A stretch of DNA of 52,089 nucleotides from Micractinium sp. NFX-FRZ. Lineage: Eukaryota; Chlorophyta; Trebouxiophyceae; Chlorellales; Chlorellaceae. Position 1 is the stretch's first letter; every line of letters begins with the position of its first letter. The notes beneath the pieces are model-generated. The model was not told the DNA's origin. It saw nothing but the letters and a program-made list of their open reading frames with translations, and did no database searches. Location: assembly GCA_029339195.1 (NCBI GenBank), contig JAPTJF010000442.1, positions 1-52,089 of the forward strand, in the 5' to 3' direction. The position numbers and the translations under genes are program-made. Shown one piece after another: positions 10,317-21,800 of this stretch.

Positions 10317-11232
10317 CGCTGTCAGGCCCGATGTCTATCTAAGGCCCGATAGGTTGATGTGCACAGCCTGGTGCCCGAGGCGGGCTGCCGACAGCGCCTG
10401 TGCTCAGGCAGGCTTGCTTTGCGGGCGGAGTGCGAGAGGATGTGGGCGGCGGGACCGGTTTTGCATCCCTATGCAACACAGATGCACACAAACTGTGTGG
10501 CCTTGCCATCGATGCACGGCTGCACAGCGGGTGCTGCCAGCCAGCTGGCGCCAGGCACAGCTGGTTCTATGCCACCCACAGAAGCACCCCACCCTGCCCG
10601 TACACTGTTCATGTCCTTCTTCTCCTCTGGAAATATCAATGGTCGATTAAGAAATTAAACTGGTCGGGCATGCACCGTCCACCCGGGCCTGCCTTGAGCA
10701 GCAGGCCGTGTGCGACAGGGGCGGGGGTGGGGTGGCGGTGAGCGGCGCTTGCCAAGCACTCGCATTCTTGGGACGCATCAGGACATGCAAGCACTCTCGG
10801 TGTGCGCCTTAGTATATTCAGAGTCGAAGCTGTGAAAAGGAGGTTGTGGTGCGGCTCCTTCGCTGCTTTGGGCAGGTGGAGTGCTGCCGCCAACACGCCA
10901 ACCAATGTCCTCCTTCTCCTGCCCCCAGGTCCTGAAAAAGTGCATGTGCATCCTGTTAACTCAGTGCCACTGGGTTAGCGAAATGGCATTCCAGCCGCTC
11001 GGCGATATGACAGCTGGTGCGCATGGGCACACCATCAAAGTCGTCTGCCTGCGGGCGCCACGTCAGCAGGGCCTTGGACAGGCGTTACACGCGAGCCTGC
11101 ACCACCCCTCCGCCTGTTCCACCAAAGTACTCACCGGTACCCACACCCCTGCAAGCATTTCTGAACAGCCGTGCACCCAAGCTAGGCTGCCCCATGGGGC
11201 CAACCGCGCCAACCAGCGCTACTAGGCTAACC
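10317..11232. other. Divergent promoter region between two reductase genes
   Basis: 916 nt between the SDR start (minus) and the DFR-like start (plus). Local A/T is higher around 10600-10660. No ORF, RNA gene or known element could be supported. Confidence 0.5.
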
Positions 11233-14200
11233 ATGGCCCCGACGGTCTGCGTCACCGGAGGCTCCGGCTTCATTGCAACCGAGCTCGTCCATCAGCTGCT
11301 GGTGAGAGGCGGGGTGACCTGTGCCAGGACCTGCGAAGCCCCTCCAAGGGCCTCCTCTGCGCGTTTACCGGGCCTGCCGCCGCCACACAGGGAGGCGGGG
11401 CCCACCATGCATTGCGGGCGGCCCTGTCAGCGCACGCTCACCGCTGATTGCGCTGATGGGGCGGCTAATTTTGGCAGATTCTCGCGTTTTCTTTCTACGT
11501 GTCGTGTCGGCAGGCGAAGGGCTACCATGTTCGTGCCACTGTGCGCGACAAGGGCGCCGAGGAGAAGGTTGGGCACCTGACGCGCCTGGCTGCCGCGCTG
11601 CCAGGTCAGCGTCTGCCGGCTGCATGCCAGGCCCAATGTGCAGCGCACCATCTCAGCGCAGCCTCACATCCCCTTGCAGGGCTGATAGTCGTGCTTTGTG
11701 TTTCTGTCTGGCAGGACTTGGCCTCCCACTTGGCAGCACAGCCCCAACACCACCCCGGCCTCCCCTTGCCTGCGGTCACCCTCGTCTCCACGCACCCCTG
11801 CCTCCTCCACTTCATCCCTGTCCTCCCGCAATGGTAGCTGACTGGTGCCTTTGGCTTAATTTCCTGTTGGCTTCCTCAACCCCACGCCTTCGGGCTGTGA
11901 TCTTCTTCTTCCTCATCCCTGTCCTCCCGCAGGAACTCTGGAGCTGGTGGAGGCGGACCTGCTGGCGGAGGGCTCCTTTGACGCCGCCTTCCTGGGGTGC
12001 CTCTACATCTTCCACACCGCCTCCCCCTGCGCCTTTGACGCCACCGACCCGCAGGTGGGGCTGCCCTGCCGGCTGTGCCGCTGGCACCAGCCTGCCGCCA
12101 AACCAGCGTTATATGCTGGGGAGGCCGGTGCTTACCTGGCGGTCTCCTGTTGTTGGATCAGTCAAGCAATCAGTTACAGATTTGCTTGCGTTGGCCAGCC
12201 GGTACTCAGCCTGCGACCTGCACAGAGGGGGCTCCCCACCAAGAGAGTCTGTCTTTTCCGGGTGGTGGGGCGCTCCCTCCTCCTGCCTCAGGCTGAGCTG
12301 GTCGAGCCCGCGGTGCGCGGCACCCGCAACGTCATGTCGGCGGCCGCCAAGAGCGGGGGCACCCTGCGGCGCGTGGTGCTCACCTCTTCGGGCGGAGGTG
12401 GGCGCGGAGCAGCACGCCAGCTTGGCCGGGAGTGGGTGCCTCCTGCCTGAGGAGGCACAGCAGCTCCTGGAGACTCACAGGCAGGACTGCTACCCCCTGC
12501 TGGCGGAGTCCTTTAAAGCCTTGCCCCGTCAGCTGGTGTCTCCCCTCCCCAGCGCCTCCCTCCCTCCCCTCCCCTCCCCTCCTCTCCCCCTGCTGTGTGC
12601 TCCTGTCAACCCTGCCTGCAGCCATTTGGAGCCCAGTGGTGCCGGCGCCCCCCGGCGGCGGCCGGGCGCTGCACAACGAGGAGGACTGGAACGAGGCTTC
12701 CTCCCTGGACACGGGTGAGGGATGCAACCCTCCTCCTGCGTGCTGTGCATGGTGCGAGGATACACCCCTCCCTGCATGCTGTGCATGCTGTGAAGTGTGC
12801 AGAATTGTATGCCAGTTGTTGATGTGCCCTCCTGCCTGCTTTGTGAGCCCCTCCTGCCACACCCCCTGCTGAAGCTGTGCTCTCAAGTGGGGTTCTCAAT
12901 TTACCACCGGCTCTTACCCCTGGCTGCAGACCCCTACTGCCTCAGCAAGGTGCTGGCTGAGCGCACGGCGTGGGCCATGGCCAAGGAGCACGGGCTGGAC
13001 TTGGTCACCATTCTGCCGCGTGAGTGGGTGAGGGGCAGGCTGTGCATGCTGCTTGGCTGGGGCAGCGCCTGGGTTGGGAGAGCACTGAGCTGGCATGCGG
13101 GGACGACATGCCGTGCACAGTGCGGGGGCCTGCTTCCGCGGGGCATCTGTCCGGCACACCTGCCCGGCAAAGCACCTCTCCTCAGACACCACGCTGCCTT
13201 CTCCCAGAGGCCAACACTGTGCAGCTCCCTCCTGCTGCCTCACACACTGCCTGCGTGACAATGTGCCGCCTCAGAGTTTGTGATGGGCCCGCTCATCGCC
13301 CGCCGCACCGACGGCACCAGCGTGACTTACCTGAAGGCAAGCACGGGTTAAAGGTGCAGAGCGCAGCATGGTGGCACAGCATGATGGCACAGCATGGGAT
13401 GGGGCAGTGTGGCACAGTGTGCCCCGCACATGCTGCAGCCTGTCCTACGCGGCATGTCCGCAGCACACTTGGGGCAGCATGCCCTGCAGGCAACTGTAGG
13501 AGTTTGTGACAGTAAAGCTGTAGGAAGCTGTTACAGTACAGTACAGGCAGCTGTAGGAAGCAGTTACAGTAGCTACATAGCCCCCCCCGCCTAATCCGAG
13601 CTGCCGCACCAGGCGGTTTGCATGTGCCCCTGCTGAGCAGGCGTGGCTGGAGGGCGCTGGGCAGGAGGAGGCCGCCCGGGGGCTGCCCATGAGCGGCGCC
13701 TACCTCTACTGCGACCTCAGGGATGTGGTGCAGGCAAGCACGCCGCTCACACACCCACATTGCACGCTGCAGTGCTTGTCCTGACGAATTTTGCGGCGCC
13801 AGCTTTCGTCGCATGAGGCGGCTGCTGGCAGGCCCAGTGAAGCAGGTCTGTGTGCACCCGCAATCTCTATGCTTGGCCAGCATCGAACGCCGATGTCTGA
13901 GCATCACCACGCCTGCCCTGCAGGCCCACATCGCGGCGGCTGAGACCAAGGGCGCCAGCGGGCGCTACCTGGTGACTCACTCCCACAGCGTGCCCGCCAG
14001 CCAAGTGTCCGCATGGCTCCAGGTCAGCAGACGCAGCTGAGCGTGCTGAGCCCGCTGTGCAGGTGCCAGCCAGACACCACCATGGGTCCAGACCAGCACC
14101 GGCGTGGTTGCTTGTGACAGCAGAGCTTGCCGCTGCCCCAGCACACGTGCATGGCGTGGCACGTACCGGGCTGTGCCCGCCCATCTTCTGCTGGCAGGAC

Positions 14201-14597
14201 AAGCTCCTGCAACCAGCCCTGCTCCTCTTACAACAAGGAGAAACAAATACATCCAGCCGGCATCCCCTCTCCCCTTTGTATTCCCTCCCCGCAGGAGCGC
14301 TTCCCAGAGTACGACATTGCCCAGGGCACAGGCGCGGCCCCCCAAGAGCTCATGGACGCATCTCGCGTGCAGCGCGATCTGGGCCTGGCCCTGAGGCCGG
14401 TCAAGGAGTCGATTTTGGACATGGCACAGACAATGGTGGAGCTGGGGGTGGCACAGCCCCGCATGAGGGCCGGCAGCGGCGGCCCTGCTTGCCGTGGCGG
14501 GGCCACCGCCAATGGCGCAGCAAACGGGGCTTCCAGTGGCGCGGCCAATGGCACGGCAATTGGGGCTGCCAACGGCAGCGGCACTGCACACGCCTGA
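11233..14597 (+). CDS. Dihydroflavonol 4-reductase/cinnamoyl-CoA-reductase-like extended SDR (375 aa)
   Basis: Ten exons: 11233-11301, 11514-11604, 11933-12054, 12292-12397, 12622-12714, 12930-13019, 13275-13336, 13641-13733, 13924-14022, 14295-14597 (TGA). The start MAPTVCVTGGSGFIA gives the NAD(P)-binding TGxxGF motif at residues 8-13. HTASPC, then PAVRGTRNVM and RRVVLTSS follow the DFR/CCR pattern. The catalytic pair is YCLSK (Y163, K167), followed by FVMGPL. The last 40 or so residues are an Asn/Gly/Ala-rich tail outside the fold. Family members reduce dihydroflavonols, hydroxycinnamoyl-CoAs or related carbonyls; which substrate applies here cannot be told. Two introns (after 13336 and 13733) have GC donors. 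Confidence 0.85.
11810..11852 (+). repeat. Degenerate copy of a DFR-like acceptor and exon head
   Basis: TTCATCCCTGTCCTCCCGCA recurs 100 nt downstream at the true acceptor (11911-11932). The copy has lost the terminal AG (GCAATGG). The following bases still resemble the real exon start. Confidence 0.65.
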
Positions 14598-15532
14598 TAG
14601 GCCGGCGACTTGAGTCATGGCATGCTGACTGCGTACGAGAAGGGGGCAGCGGGCAGCGAGGACCGACGGCATGTGGCATCCCATGTAAATGCATGCCACA
14701 CATAGAATCGAGGGTCACTAGTCTTTCTAGAAACTTCATGTACACCTTTAGCCGCACCTGGAGTGACACAGCGCCGCTGCCACGTGGCCGGCAGGAAACT
14801 TGCATGGGGGCGCGGTGCCTGAGAGCACCCGGCCACTGACCAGGTTGCCATTACCGGGGTGGAGAACCAGCAGGCACCATCCCTGCCTCTCGGGTCAGTG
14901 CAACCATTGATACGGCCCTGGTGCTTCACGGTTCGATTTAGCTGCAAGCACTGCTTGCAGCGGACGGGGGCGCAAGCTCTTGAGCAAGCTAACAACCGTG
15001 GGCTGTCCGGCAGCACCAGCGGCGGTGCAGTGTGGCCAAGGACGCGGCAACACAGCGTGTACAGCGGGCCTGAACGGGGCGGAGCAGGAAGCACGACGGT
15101 CGGAAGAGAAAGCTGAAGGAGCGTCAGCACGCAGTTGATTAGTCCTCTGATCTGCACCGTGACATGACTTGTGACAGCAGCCTGCTTAAGAACGGTGCAC
15201 CTGTGGTGGCTGCCGCCGGCAGCAGTGCTGTGGCTGCACTAAATGCCCCGAGTCCGATATCATGTGAGGCAGTCCATGCATCACGGGCTCGTCTCCGATA
15301 AGCAGCAGCATGCAAAACTCTGGGGCCAGATCTGGATCTCTGGCACTGCCAGGTGGCAAAGATGCAGCAAGGCACGCTGGGCGCAGAGCCAGACGCACAT
15401 GGCGTGTAGTTCCTATCAACTGCATCGCCGCTGATTACTTTCTGACCCTCTGAGCAGGGGCCAAGGCCTGGGGCTGCTAGAGCGGCGCCGCCGTTTGTGT
15501 CCGCCTCCGCTGTGCAGCTCCGCCCTGCGAGA
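14598..15532. other. Intergenic region between DFR-like and KUP genes
   Basis: 935 nt holding the DFR-like 3' UTR (TGTAA at 14684-14688) and the KUP promoter side. No exon, RNA gene or repeat of note was seen. Confidence 0.5.
14684..14688 (+). terminator. TGTAA poly(A) signal of the DFR-like gene
   Basis: TGTAA lies 87 nt past the stop codon, a normal spacing for a chlorophyte 3' UTR. Confidence 0.5.
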
Positions 15533-18500
15533 ATGGCGGTTTCGGTGTCCGCCCTATGGGCGAGAGATGCCGACTTGGAGTCCCGTGTCACCGAGCAAGA
15601 GCACCAGGTGCATGTAATTGCCGCGTGACGGCGGCCCCCCCGGGAGCTTTGAGCAAGGGGTTTTGTGGTGCTCGCGAGTCTGCCTAGGGATGTTCAGCAT
15701 TAAGGCGGCAGCAGGGCGACAACAAGGTCTCTCAGCCGCCGACGTACCAACCCGCCGCCACTGCTGCCGCCGCCCTGCTGCAGCGCCGGCATGCCCGCGG
15801 GTGGCGGCTCTTTGCTCTGGCCATGGGGACTCTGGGTGTGGTCTACGGCGACATTGGTGAGTGTGTGAATGCAAGTAGATAACGTGACTTCGGGACCCTG
15901 GCGCACAGGCAGGCGCGGTGCAGGTGGCATCGCGCAGCTCACGGTGCGCTCCCGTCGTCCCCCCCCTACCGGCCACCTGCAGGCACCTCCCCGCTCTACG
16001 TCTACGGCGCTGTGTTCCCCGATGGCGCGCCATCTGATGAGCGGGTTGTTCTGGGAGTGGCCAGTACCATTGTCTGGACCATCACCGCCATCGGTGGGTG
16101 AGGGCGGTGTGGGCAACTTGCGCAGTTGGCAAGTGGTTGAGCTGGCGCAGCACCTGCCCAGTGCACGGCCTGTGCTGCACACGATACAGCATTGATCAGA
16201 CATGCAACAGGAAGAAGGGCAGGCAAGCGCGCCAATAAGCCGCGCCAGTGGCAGACGGCTGGCGTGCCCTGGCATGCCATCGCCCTGCCGCGCTCACCTG
16301 CTGCTTGCGCCTCTCGAATGCAGCTAGCAGGCCGCGCACACGGCAGCCTGACTGCTGGTGCCTCCCCTGCCCCCTGGATCCCGCCTCCTTTCCCAATGAT
16401 CCATTGCAGTCCTGGTCAAGTACATCGTCTTCACAATGGAGGCGGACGACAACGGGGAGGGTGCGCACGCTGGGGGGCGGCTGGCGGGTGTGGCGGACCC
16501 GCTGCGCTGTGCCGCCGTGGCCCTCACGCTGCGCCCTCTTCTGTCAGCAGTCCTGTTGAGGCGCAGCTGGTGGGGCTGTTGGGGCGGCAGTTCTGCCAGG
16601 TCAGCATGCAAGGCTGGCTCCGCTGTGGCCGCTCGCCTCCCCAGTGCATCGCCCAGCTGTGCTGCCTCGCATGTCCGGCTGCTGCTCCATCCCGTCCGCC
16701 AACGCCCGCGCACCACACCCGCCCCCTGCAGGCGGCATCTTTGCGCTGTATGCGCTCATCTGCCGCGCATGCAACCTGCGCCACGGCACGCGCATGACAG
16801 AGGCCGACCTGAGCCTGAGCCAGTACCAGGCGGGGCGCCGGCCCAGCGGGTCGCGCGTGGCCGCCGCACTGCGGGGTGAGGCGGCAGGCAGGCAGGCAGG
16901 CAGTGCTTTGCTCACCTGGCGAGCCCCTGTGTGCTCGGGGGCAGCGGGATTTCACATTGGGGTGCCCGCTGCCCTTCACAACATGAACAAAAGTCCTGCC
17001 GTGCGCTCTGCTGCTGCTGCCGCCGGCGTCAAGCAGTCCGCGCAAAGGAGCTTGCGCTGCCCCCGGTGCAGGCAAGCTGGAGCGCAGCCGCGTGCTACAG
17101 ACGGCGCTGCTGGTGGTGGTGCTGCTGGCGTCAAATATGATCATTAGTGATGGGGTGCTCACACCCGCGATCTCGGTGGTCTCTGCCGTGGAGGTGAGAG
17201 GGAAGCTGGGGGACAGCTAGCTGGGGGACAGCTACTGCTGCTTGGCGGGGGTGGAAGGGCCGCTGGAGGACGGCAGCAGCTGTCCTCAGGGGGTTGCTGG
17301 GAGGTCGGCTTTGGTTCCAGCTGCCATGGGGGCGGCAGGTGAACACAGATGGTGGCAGGAGGGCAGCAGGCGGGTTCAGCCGTGGCGGTACGCAGCTGGC
17401 AGCAGGCGGCGTGCTAGTGGTTACATGACAAGGCGGGGGCTGCGATTGTAGCAAGGCTGTGCAGGCAGATTTGACATGCAGGGCACCAACCCACGCCAAT
17501 CGGTGCCATGCAGGGCATCGAGTTCCAGACGGGCATCTCCCGGGGTGGGCGGGTGGTGCAGGGCTTGTGTCAAGCTGGGGCGTTGGGCACTGTGCGGGGT
17601 GGTAGGGCCGGGCGTGTGTTGAGGCAGGGGCATTGGGCACTGGTGTGGCGCGGTTTAGGGGCGACACTGGCTCCCCTTCCTGACAAGACAGTGCGGTGGC
17701 TGCTGCACTGCTGCTTGACAGCCTCATACGGTGCACCCGCGCCTGCAGCTCAACCCAGTTGGTGCCTGCCGTGCCTGTGCAGGCGCGGTGACTGGCATCA
17801 GCATGGCCATCCTGGTGCTGCTCTTTACCCTCCAGTCGGTGGGCACGCAGCGCGTGAGCTTCCTGTTCAGGTGCGGCCCCGACTGGCCCTGCTCAGCCGG
17901 GGCAATGAGGGAGGGGCGCTGAGAGGGGGGAGGCATGCAGGGTAATTGTTGTTACAGTGGGCCAGGCTTCCCCCCCCCATGTGTAAAGCCAACGGCTGTG
18001 CGAGCGACTGAATGCGCTGACGCTAGACCCGCTGAGACTTGCGGCAGGAGGCTGACGCCTGCCCAGCGTGCCGCCCGCCACCCCTCTGCAGCCCGCTCGT
18101 GCTCCTGTGGTTCGTCTGCAACGCAGCGCTGGGTGAGACCACGACAGGCAGGGCATGCGCAGCACAGCGGGGGTGCCTCCCGACAGCCCCCTGGGCTGCC
18201 TGGGCTGCCTGGGCTCCTGTCCCCTCACGAACCCTCCGTCTCTATACCCCCGTCGGCCTCTGCCTCCCGTCCTCAGCGGGGCCATTGACCTTGCGTTGTC
18301 CCTTTCTCCCACTCTGCTGCCGCCTGCGTCACTCAAGCCCACTTCTACTCCTGTGCCACCCTACCTCCACACGCCCCGCCCGCCGCAGGCATCTACAACA
18401 TTGCCCGGTTTGGCGGGCCCAGTATCTTCCGGGCCCTCTCCCCGCATTACATGTACTATTTTTGGAGCGTGAGTGCGCCCGCTGAATGATTGGCCCTCTT

Positions 18501-18848
18501 TCTTGAGAATCCACAATGCGTTCAGCTGAGCCAGGCACCGCTCAATGCATGGCGGCGGCTCTGATGCCTGCTCTGCCTGCCTGCCTGCCCTCTTGCCTGC
18601 CCTCTTGCCTGCATGGGCATGCTGCCGTGCCTGTGTGTGCATGCGCCTGAGCTCTGATACTGCACACCTGTGCCGCCCGCCCTCCCTCTCCGCCCATGCA
18701 GGGCAACGCGTCCGAGGCGTGGCACAGCCTGGGCAACATCATGCTGTGCGTGACGGGCGCAGAGGCGCTGTATGCTGACGTGAGCACGCGCCTGCGCACA
18801 ATGCTCCTGCCGACGAAGCTGTGCTGCACTGCGAATGTCTATCTACGG

Positions 18849-18886
<38 letters not shown>

Positions 18887-21800
18887 ACCCTCCCTGCCTG
18901 CTTGGCCCAGCTGCACCCTCAGGTGCCCCTACCTGCGCACTCCATCCCCAGCCGCCGTGCAACATCACCACCCCTGAACGCCTCACACCACATCGCCCCT
19001 CCCGCTGCTGCCCCTCCTGGGCCCTCCTCGCTCTTGCACTGCAGATGGGGCATTTCAACGCGCTATCAATCCGCCTCTCCTTCCTCTCCGTCGTCTACCC
19101 CTCACTCATCATCACTTACCTGGGCCAGACCGCGATGATCATTAATGAGTGAGGCTTGCCGTTCATGGCCGCGCAAGGCAGCAGGGGCAGTGGGCGGATG
19201 GGGCAATGCCGGCAGCAACATGCCCCCGCCCATCAACAGGTGGGGCAGTGCGCGGGTGGGGCAGTGCCGGCAGCAACATCCCCCCGCCCATCAGAAGGCC
19301 CCTTCTCTCCTGGCACCCTCACTGTTGTCGTTTCTATGCCCCGCCCCACCACCCCTCCTGCCCCCGCAGCCCCTCCACCGCCTCGGCCGCCTACTGGCAG
19401 TCTGTGCCTGACGCGGTTGTGTGGCCGGTAGTTGTGCTGGCCACACTGGCGGCCGTCATTGCCAGGTGGGAGCGGGACGGGGCAGTGAGGGTGGCAGAGG
19501 GCTGGCACAGGGGGGTGATGGGTTTGCCGGCTGCCAGGGCAGCCTTCCTTGGGCTCCGTGGGGCTATCCCCCCATTCTTGGCGAAGTGCTATTGTGCAGG
19601 TTGCGCCACTTCGGGCCGTTTTCTACCAGCACAATCTCCCACCCAGCCTGTGTGCGGTGCCCTCCCTGCCTACCACCTGCCCGCTCTCCCAGCCTCCCCC
19701 TCCGCCGACCCGTCCCCCCTGCCCCGCTGATGTGGCAGCCACACCGCTCCCCTCTCCTCCCTCTCCCCTGCTGCAGCCAGGCGCTCATCACTGGCGCCTT
19801 CTCCATAGTGCAGCAGGCCATGGCCATGAACGCCTTCCCCCGTCTCACCGTCCGCCACACCAGCAAGCACATCATGGGGCAGGTGAATGACATTACTTCT
19901 TTCTCTTCACTTTTTTCTCTTTACTCGACTTGACTTACGTAGTCAACAGATGAGCTAGCAAGATTCATGCACGCACCGCGGCGGCATGGGACTGCACCGC
20001 CACATATGGCTGCACAGTCCACCATGCATGCACACACTCCCGCTGGCACTGGCTCTCTCGTCTCCGGCCCCCCTCGCGCTCTGGTTGAGTGTGGACCCCC
20101 CAACTGGCTTCCACTTCCCAACCCTGCACACCTGCCCAGCCACGCTGAGTTTCGATCCAACCCTCCCCTGCACCTCCTGCCCTCCTGAGCCCCCTTTTTC
20201 TGGCTCCGCTCCTGCCCCTGCCGCTCCTGGCAGGTCTACATCCCCGAGGTCAACTGGCTGCTGCTCATCGGTGCTCTGATCGTGGTGGGCGTGTTTGAGA
20301 CGAGCGCCAAGATTGGCAACGCCTATGGTGCGGGGAGGGCAGCGGGCACAGCATGGCATGACATGGCATGGATCCGGCGCGTTGTGCTGTGCTGCCCACA
20401 GAGCCGGGCCAAGCCGCCATTTTCAGCCCTGCCGCCCTCCTCCCACCCCTTGGCTGTGACCTGGCTGCCCGGCCCGCTGTGTTGGTCCACACCTTCCTCC
20501 TTCCACTCCCATCCTTGATCACCGCTCCCCGAAACAAACTTGCCACCTGCCGACCTTGGACCCCTCCCCTCCCCTGCCCTCCCCACACATAGGCCTGGCG
20601 GTCATCACCGTCATGCTGCTGGACACCTCCCTCTTTGTGCTGGTGGCCCTCACCGCCTGGGAGTGGCCCGCCCTGGCGGCGGCCGCCTTCTGGACCTTCT
20701 TCTCCTTCATCACCGGGGCCTACCTCTCCTCCAACGTGTCCAAGGTCCCCAAGGGCGCCTGGTTCAGGTTAGCCCTGGCTGCAGCGCGCACAGGCGCTGG
20801 GCGCTTCCTGCTGTGCATGCTGTGCCAGGGAAGGCAGGGAAGGCAGCCGGCCCCCGCACTGCTGTGCACCTGCATGGGTGCCACTCCGGCAGGCAAGCCC
20901 TCCTTTTCATGCACCTGATGTGCGGCGCAACGGCCCGCCCTGCGCCCGCCCCACTGGCCCTGCAGCCTGGCGCTGTCCGCCGCCCTCTCATGCATCACCT
21001 ACCTCTGGCACTGGGGTGAGTGGGCTGTGAGGCTGGGCGGCTGGCACGCGCCGCAAAGGCTGGGGTGAGCTACTGCATGCATGCATGAATGCACACTCGC
21101 AAAGCGGGCCGCGGCATGCGATGACGGCAGGGTGGCAGCGGTGTCGCGCTGTGCCCATGCTATGCCATGCTGTGCTGTGCGTGCTCCGCTGCAGGCCAGA
21201 CCAAGAAGTTGGAGTATGTGCGGGAGAACAAGATCCTGTTGAGGGACTTGTACGAGGTTGACCACAGCGCAGACTTGCCAGCAGGGGGCCCGCCCGGGGG
21301 CAGCGGCGCAGGTGCGGGCTCCGGGCGTGTGCAGCTGACATGTGGCGCTGATCTAGGGCAGCTTGTGGCATGGCGTTGCCCGAAACGATCAGGAGGTTGC
21401 CCTCCTGCCACTCATGCAACTCAGTTTGGCACGTGATAGCTGGCAGCTGTGTGAGTTGACGGTCCAGCGAGCCGCGCCCACCCCACCTGCCTCCACCTTC
21501 CGTGCAGCTGCCGGCTGGCGTGACCTCCTCCGCCCCAGTGCCACCAGCATGGCCCGCAGCAGCGACAGCGGACAGGGCCGGGCGGCGCGGCCGTTGCAGG
21601 TGGGGCTGCATGCTGCTGACTTTGTTGGGGGCAGCTGAGAGTCCGCCGAAGCAGCTCTCTGCCAGCCGGGGCACCCCCCACCCCTGTTGCTCCACTCCCT
21701 GTTTGCAACCATGCATGGGCACGTCCTGCTGGCGTGCATTCACCCCCCCCCCCCCTACTGTCCCACCCTCCCTCCCCACCGGCATGCTTGCACTACTCCC

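Noticed and set aside
10359..10741. Overlapping plus-strand frames between the SDR and DFR-like genes
   Set aside because: No motif, no splice context and inconsistent codon use. Treated as promoter sequence.
14927..14940. GGTTCGATT resembling a tRNA B box
   Set aside because: It lacks the trailing CC of a B box, and no A box or cloverleaf can be drawn upstream.
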